Source of the DNA: JBFMGD01 sp040751775
Lineage (GTDB): Bacteria; Bacillota; Dethiobacteria; DTU022
NCBI GenBank assembly: GCA_040751775.1
Contig: JBFMGD010000017.1
Coordinates: 1-52,096 of the forward strand
DNA: 52,096 nucleotides
Direction of reading: 5' to 3'
In this document: positions 49,135 to 52,096 of the stretch, one piece after another
How the letters are laid out: every line of letters begins with the position of its first letter
Numbering within the stretch: the stretch's first letter is position 1
Program-made: the position numbers and the translations under genes
Notes under the pieces: generated by a model
The model's input: only the letters and a program-made list of their open reading frames with translations
What the model was told of the DNA's origin: nothing
The model's database searches: none

Positions 49135-50536
49135 ACCTGTTCAGCAGTCCAACTCCAACCCATGTCCGTACCCGATTTGCTCCTGTCTGATACTGATCAA
49201 GCCCCCTGCTAAATAATGCCTGTGTAAACCTTTTCCTGCCTAGAGGGTAACGTTCACCATTCGCCTTGCACCAGTCCTGGTAAGCTCTCCATATTTGAGT
49301 ATTGCTTGCCTGCGCTGTCGGTTCGAGCAAGCAGCACTCTTGAAAAAAATCTTTCAGCACGTCTGATTCTTCGCGGTAGTCGTCCGTTAAATGCTTGACG
49401 GCTCTTGGCTCCAGCAAACCTTCTTTCTGCCATAGCAGACAACCACTGACTAGCCATGCAAGTAAAGCCGCCCTCTCGGTAGTTCGCAAGCGGCTTTTTA
49501 CTGCGGGATCTCTTTCGTTTTCCGGTATAGTCTCCAGGAAGGGTACCTGCACCATGCGCCGCCAAATTGCACTCTCCGGCCCAGATACTTTTGGGCGATT
49601 ATTTGCCGCCAGCCATAACTTAAATTGTGGCTTAAACTCGAAGCTTTCCGAATACAAAAACCGCGCCGCTATTGTATCGCCCCCAGTCAATTGGTTGACT
49701 AGTGATTCTGCCAATTTTCTGCCATCTTCGACCTCGACGGATAAGACAAACCGTCTTCCAGCAAGACGGGCAATATCGTTCCTGGCCGCGCCGGTTACGC
49801 GGTCTCGTTGTAGGAAGCTCTCGAAATCTGCCGTTACCGCATAGTCACCCATCACGGATTCAACTGCCGATAGCAAGGTTGACTTCCCTGTTGCCGGTGG
49901 ACCGTAAGCAAAAAATAGCTTCTCAAGCCCCGTGTCTCCGGTTAATGTATAGCCGAGGGCTTTTTGAACATATCGCCGCACTTCCGCATCGGGCAGCACC
50001 CGCTCCAGGAAGGAATCGAGTAATTCAGATCGGGCCTCTATCTTGTACTCCACCGGGCATAATTTTGTGATAAAGTCATCCCGCCGGTGGGAATGCAGTC
50101 TCCCGGTTGTGAGGTTGATTGTCCCATTTAAGCAGTTCAACAGCCATATATCCCGGTCGAGTTCATCTAACCTTATCGGGATCTCCGGCTCTGTTTGTGT
50201 GAGGCTGACCATCGATTTAATACGGTTCTCTGATTCACTCCTAATCGCGTGTTTGGCTATGGCTTTCCGCTCGTTTTCATCAAGGGCTACCGCCGCCTCG
50301 TTGTAAATTCTCCTGACAGCATCCCGCGCCTGCCGCATAACTGCACCGGTTTTGTCAATCTCCCATCGTTTGCCTGTCCAGATTATCCATTTGCCTGCAT
50401 CTGCCAGGAAGCGGCAATTCCCCGCAACCTGCATAACCAACCGCCGGGAATTTCCCATGTCCGTTAGGTTTTCGCTCAAGCTGATTCCTTCAATTAGTTT
50501 TTCGTCATCTGCTGTAAGCTGTAAACGTTGGCCCAT
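49133..50536 (-). CDS. phage/plasmid primase-helicase, P4 family (SF3 helicase)
   Basis: In this 467-aa protein a D5_N-type domain (about 70-200) is followed by an SF3 helicase domain with Walker A GPPATGKST, Walker B-like residues in RFVLSVEVEDGRKL and the LWLAANNRPKV motif. A C-terminal winged-helix-like part ends the protein. It unwinds the element origin for autonomous replication. The start overlaps the CHC2 primase gene by 43 bases in another frame. The polypeptide lacks the primase half found in P4 alpha, which is encoded separately upstream. Confidence 0.92.
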   Translation of the reverse strand: MGQRLQLTADDEKLIEGISLSENLTDMGNSRRLVMQVAGNCRFLADAGKWIIWTGKRWEIDKTGAVMRQARDAVRRIYNEAAVALDENERKAIAKHAIRSESENRIKSMVSLTQTEPEIPIRLDELDRDIWLLNCLNGTINLTTGRLHSHRRDDFITKLCPVEYKIEARSELLDSFLERVLPDAEVRRYVQKALGYTLTGDTGLEKLFFAYGPPATGKSTLLSAVESVMGDYAVTADFESFLQRDRVTGAARNDIARLAGRRFVLSVEVEDGRKLAESLVNQLTGGDTIAARFLYSESFEFKPQFKLWLAANNRPKVSGPESAIWRRMVQVPFLETIPENERDPAVKSRLRTTERAALLAWLVSGCLLWQKEGLLEPRAVKHLTDDYREESDVLKDFFQECCLLEPTAQASNTQIWRAYQDWCKANGERYPLGRKRFTQALFSRGLDQYQTGANRVRTWVGVGLLNR

Positions 50537-51102
50537 AGCCCGATCACCCCTTCGCGCAACAGTTCCAGCTTTTGCTCGGGGTTGCCGATAGCTAAAACGT
50601 GCAGGTAATGTTCAATCTTTGGTAATTCGTGAATTGCATCCACCAGATCGGCGGGTATGTCCAACCCGTCAAGCTTAAACACGTCAACAATTAGATCCCG
50701 GTAACGAGCAAGGGCGATAAATGCCCTGTTCTCCAATCCCTGATATTTTCGCTCCAGATCCCGCTTCCGTTGCACTTCGCTGTATTGTTGCCACTCTGCC
50801 CGTGTCGGTTTTCGAACAGTCGGTATTCCGAAAACCGCTGCAATGCGCCGGGCTGTATCCAGGGGCTGCAGGCTCAGCAGTTCAGCAACGAAGGCAACGC
50901 CGTCGCCATGCCAGCCGCAGCTATAACAATGGCCAGCAGCGTCATAAACGTGAAAAGAAGGGATTTTCTCACTGTGGAAGGGGCAGAGCATCTTGCCGCG
51001 CCGCAATTCTACACCGGGTAAGAAGGCTTGAACAACGTCAAGAAAGGGAATAGCTCGAACGTTGCCAAATATACTATTGCATGATAAACTGTGTTTTAGC
51101 AA
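50494..51102 (-). CDS. CHC2 zinc-finger primase
   Basis: This 202-aa protein has the DnaG-type zinc-binding module C40, H43, C59, C62 (CPFHSEKIPSFHVYD, HCYSCGWHGDG). The rest is helical and there is no TOPRIM domain, so it may act with the SF3 helicase as a split primase-helicase. The TTG at 51102 has GGAGGG some 13 bases upstream, a long spacing, so the exact start is uncertain. It overlaps the helicase gene by 43 bases. Confidence 0.88.
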   Translation of the reverse strand: MLKHSLSCNSIFGNVRAIPFLDVVQAFLPGVELRRGKMLCPFHSEKIPSFHVYDAAGHCYSCGWHGDGVAFVAELLSLQPLDTARRIAAVFGIPTVRKPTRAEWQQYSEVQRKRDLERKYQGLENRAFIALARYRDLIVDVFKLDGLDIPADLVDAIHELPKIEHYLHVLAIGNPEQKLELLREGVIGLWANVYSLQQMTKN

Positions 51103-51144
51103 AGCTTTTACAATCCCTCCACGCCCGGCCCGCCATGCCGGGTT

Positions 51145-51342
51145 TTATTTACTTGTTTCTTCCAGGAGCATCTGAAAGAGCCGATCTCGGGGAAAGAGGA
51201 TTTTTTTTCCGCAACGTACTACAGGTAACTTGCCGCATTTAACGTAACGGTATAGAGTGCTTCGACTCCACGGGCCAACCTTCGCGAAGTCGTTGAGAGG
51301 AATCAGGACCGGCAGATCCTCAATATTTTTAACTGAGCTCAC
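51145..51342 (-). CDS. AlpA-like helix-turn-helix regulator
   Basis: This 65-aa protein (FAKVGPWSRSTLYRYVKCGK, then PVVRCGKKILFPRDRL) matches AlpA/excisionase-type winged helices. The GTG start at 51342 has the excellent site GGAGGTGG. AlpA-like proteins control satellite and cryptic prophage induction. It stands between the ncRNA terminator and the primase gene, at the head of the minus-strand gene block. Confidence 0.8.
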   Translation of the reverse strand: MSSVKNIEDLPVLIPLNDFAKVGPWSRSTLYRYVKCGKLPVVRCGKKILFPRDRLFQMLLEETSK

Positions 51343-51362
51343 CTTAAACCACCTCCATTTTT

Positions 51363-51413
51363 AAATAAAAAAGGGGACACTCTAAAAACCTTTTTAAGGT
51401 TTCAGAGTGTCCC
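51363..51413 (-). terminator. strong terminator ending the candidate ncRNA
   Basis: GGGACACTCT (51374-51383) pairs with AGAGTGTCCC (51404-51413), and AAACC with GGTTT extend the stem inside. On the minus strand it continues CTTTTTTATTT. It lies 21-32 bases before the AlpA-like start, so any read-through transcript would lead that gene. Confidence 0.85.
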
Positions 51414-51687
51414 GTCGTTGTATCGGTAAGCTCCACGCCCGCTTTCTTGGCGGGTCGCTTTATCACCAGTTTTCCCCTTAAGGGACAACCCGATCCGGGG
51501 AGATCCTACTCCTGTTATGCCGAGCATGGCATATTATCGCGGTCGGGGCTGCTCTAAACGTATTCATTTGTAGGACTATATTACCATTGGATGCTTCCCC
51601 ACATCAAACACGGAATGAGTTAGCTTTCGCCCCTCTCGGGCAGTTGGCTTTGACCACCCACCTAAAGCACCCATAAATAGCCTATAT
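51363..51687 (-). ncRNA. candidate structured noncoding RNA of about 320 nt
   Basis: The segment has its own promoter (51693-51721) and terminator (51374-51413) and no ORF. On the transcribed strand several local helices are visible: GCCC/GGGC (51630-51642), ATGCC/GGCAT (51518-51533), CCCG/CGGG (51490-51500), CCCTTAAGGG (51475-51484) and CCCGC/GCGGG (about 51438-51452). Stretches such as GGTGGGTGGTCAAAGCC and GGGGCGAAAGCTAACTC look like conserved single-strand RNA motifs. It may belong to a large ornate RNA class (raiA motif or a phage-associated RNA), which I cannot assign from memory. Confidence 0.6.
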
Positions 51688-51692
51688 CATGC

Positions 51693-51721
51693 ATTATCAG
51701 CCCTGGTTGACTGGTTGTGAA
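51693..51721 (-). promoter_or_regulatory. promoter of the candidate ncRNA
   Basis: On the minus strand TTCACA (51721-51716), 17 bases and GATAAT (51698-51693) form a good sigma-A promoter, preceded by an AT-rich stretch. The start is expected near 51686. Confidence 0.7.
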
Positions 51722-51790
51722 TATTAAACATTAAATGCTCGCAATAAATCAAGATAGCGCCTGATTGCGGGTATGTCCTATTCCGAATTA

Positions 51791-51812
51791 TACCCATTAG
51801 AGTACCCATTAA
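51791..51812 (+). repeat. right paired repeats TACCCATTA (integrase arm sites?)
   Basis: TACCCATTAG (51791-51800) and GTACCCATTAA (51802-51812) match the left-end repeats at 37340-37361 in sequence, orientation and spacing (12 against 11 bases). The surrounding 51722-51962 contains no supported gene. Confidence 0.6.
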
Positions 51813-51962
51813 CATTTTAAGACACCTTCCAAGTCGCCAAACCTTGCCGCTATTGGTCTCCCGATCCTATAGCTCTAAAACCCTTATTTATCGGGGTCTT
51901 CAGGTGTAACGTGTGCTTGTTTGTGAGAACCTATGACCGCCCTTAAACACTACCGCCTGTGA

Positions 51963-52017
51963 TTCAGGACCTAGTAGGTGTACGCCTGTGGAGGTTCAAA
52001 TCCTCTCGCTCGCACCA
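51963..52017 (+). other. attR, displaced 3' half of a tRNA-Leu
   Basis: The first 13 bases and last 31 bases are identical to attL. The intervening 11 bases form another valid variable arm (AGGT-GTAC-GCCT) instead of TCC-GTAC-GGA. This is therefore a tRNA-Leu half with a different history from the one in the intact gene. No promoter or 5' half accompanies it. Confidence 0.8.
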
Positions 52018-52042
52018 TGACATGTAGATAAATAAGATACAC

Positions 52043-52078
52043 CGCCGAAAAAGCCCGTAATTACGGGCTTTTTCGGCG
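52043..52078 (+). terminator. 36-nt perfect palindromic terminator, probably original tRNA-Leu terminator
   Basis: The arms 52043-52060 and 52061-52078 are perfectly complementary over 18 bases (CGCCGAAAAAGCCCGTAA and its complement), with five-base A and T tracts within. It lies 25 bases after the displaced tRNA half. Its position suggests it terminated tRNA-Leu before the element inserted. Confidence 0.75.
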
Positions 52079-52096
52079 TTCTGCACAGGTCGCTTA

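Larger units (their letters stand above)
37240..51975. mobile_element. integrative element in tRNA-Leu, satellite-like, with type I R-M cargo
   Basis: The element spans about 14.7 kb between the two att cores. Its core genes (integrase, excisionase-like HTH, RHH-like, small unknowns, TerS-like HTH, SF3 helicase, CHC2 primase, AlpA-like HTH, ncRNA) all lie on the minus strand. A cargo block (unknown zinc protein, hsdM-hsdS-hsdR, nuclease-like protein) lies on the plus strand between attL and the integrase. There are no capsid, tail, relaxase or type IV secretion genes. Size and gene content fit a phage satellite (PICI/P4-like) or a non-conjugative integrative element. Confidence 0.85.

Noticed and set aside
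1..52096. CRISPR array
   Set aside because: I saw no regularly spaced repeats of 23-40 bases with unique spacers, and no cas genes.

Overview
The window looks like chromosome from an endospore-forming member of the Clostridia, most likely a Desulfotomaculum/Pelotomaculum-type Peptococcaceae. The evidence is spoIVA, a YIEGIA-family gene, the der-plsY-gpsA-spoIVA order, frequent GTG/TTG starts with strong Shine-Dalgarno sequences, and energy-metabolism genes typical of anaerobes (ADP-forming acyl-CoA synthetase, acetoacetyl-CoA synthetase). Species placement is inference.

Region 1 (1-11.9 kb, all +) is a conserved vegetative/sporulation block: YIEGIA protein, a 64-aa partner, two DUF3189-like proteins, a PDZ/radical-SAM DUF512 protein, the ribosome-assembly GTPase Der, PlsY, GpsA, the spore-coat ATPase SpoIVA, an HD-domain protein and the S1-domain protein Tex.

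Region 2 (11.9-23 kb) is a patchwork of intact genes and debris. Intact genes are a second PlsY-like gene, tRNA-Pro(GGG), an SDR oxidoreductase, a secreted beta-helix protein with an LPxTG-like tail, a 12-TM LuxR-type regulator, two small unknown genes, acetoacetyl-CoA synthetase and an alpha-oxoamine synthase. Between them lie remnants of a 5'-nucleotidase, an HD-GYP protein, a secreted protein and an IS1182-type transposase.

Region 3 (23-37 kb) holds envelope genes (glucosaminidase, DUF2817 peptidase, GH18 with SH3), a GGDEF protein, a DRTGG/BioD-like protein beside an ADP-forming acyl-CoA synthetase, a polyamine operon (speH plus a thermospermine-synthase-like aminopropyltransferase, then ndk), a zinc-ribbon/ferredoxin pair, an Rrf2 regulator and a lipid kinase. 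The Rrf2 promoter and the zinc-ribbon promoter share almost the same operator, so they probably form one regulon.

Region 4 (37.2-52.0 kb) is an integrated mobile element of about 14.8 kb sitting in tRNA-Leu(CAG). It is bounded by a 55-nt att repeat and has paired GTACCCATT arm-type repeats near both ends. The left arm carries cargo: a zinc-ribbon protein, a complete type I restriction-modification system and an AT-rich putative nuclease. The core is a co-directional minus-strand block: a candidate structured ncRNA with its own promoter and terminator, an AlpA-like HTH, a CHC2 primase, an SF3 helicase, small unknown proteins including a terminase-small-subunit-like HTH, an RHH-like protein, an excisionase-like HTH and a tyrosine integrase. 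The gene order resembles phage satellites (PICI/P4-like). Just beyond the right att site is a perfect 36-nt palindromic terminator, probably the original tRNA-Leu terminator displaced by the insertion.

The best candidates for something undescribed are the ncRNA unit at 51363-51687, the satellite-like architecture of the element, the Cys-rich insert in HsdR, the AT-rich nuclease-like gene at 43724 and the Rrf2 regulon.
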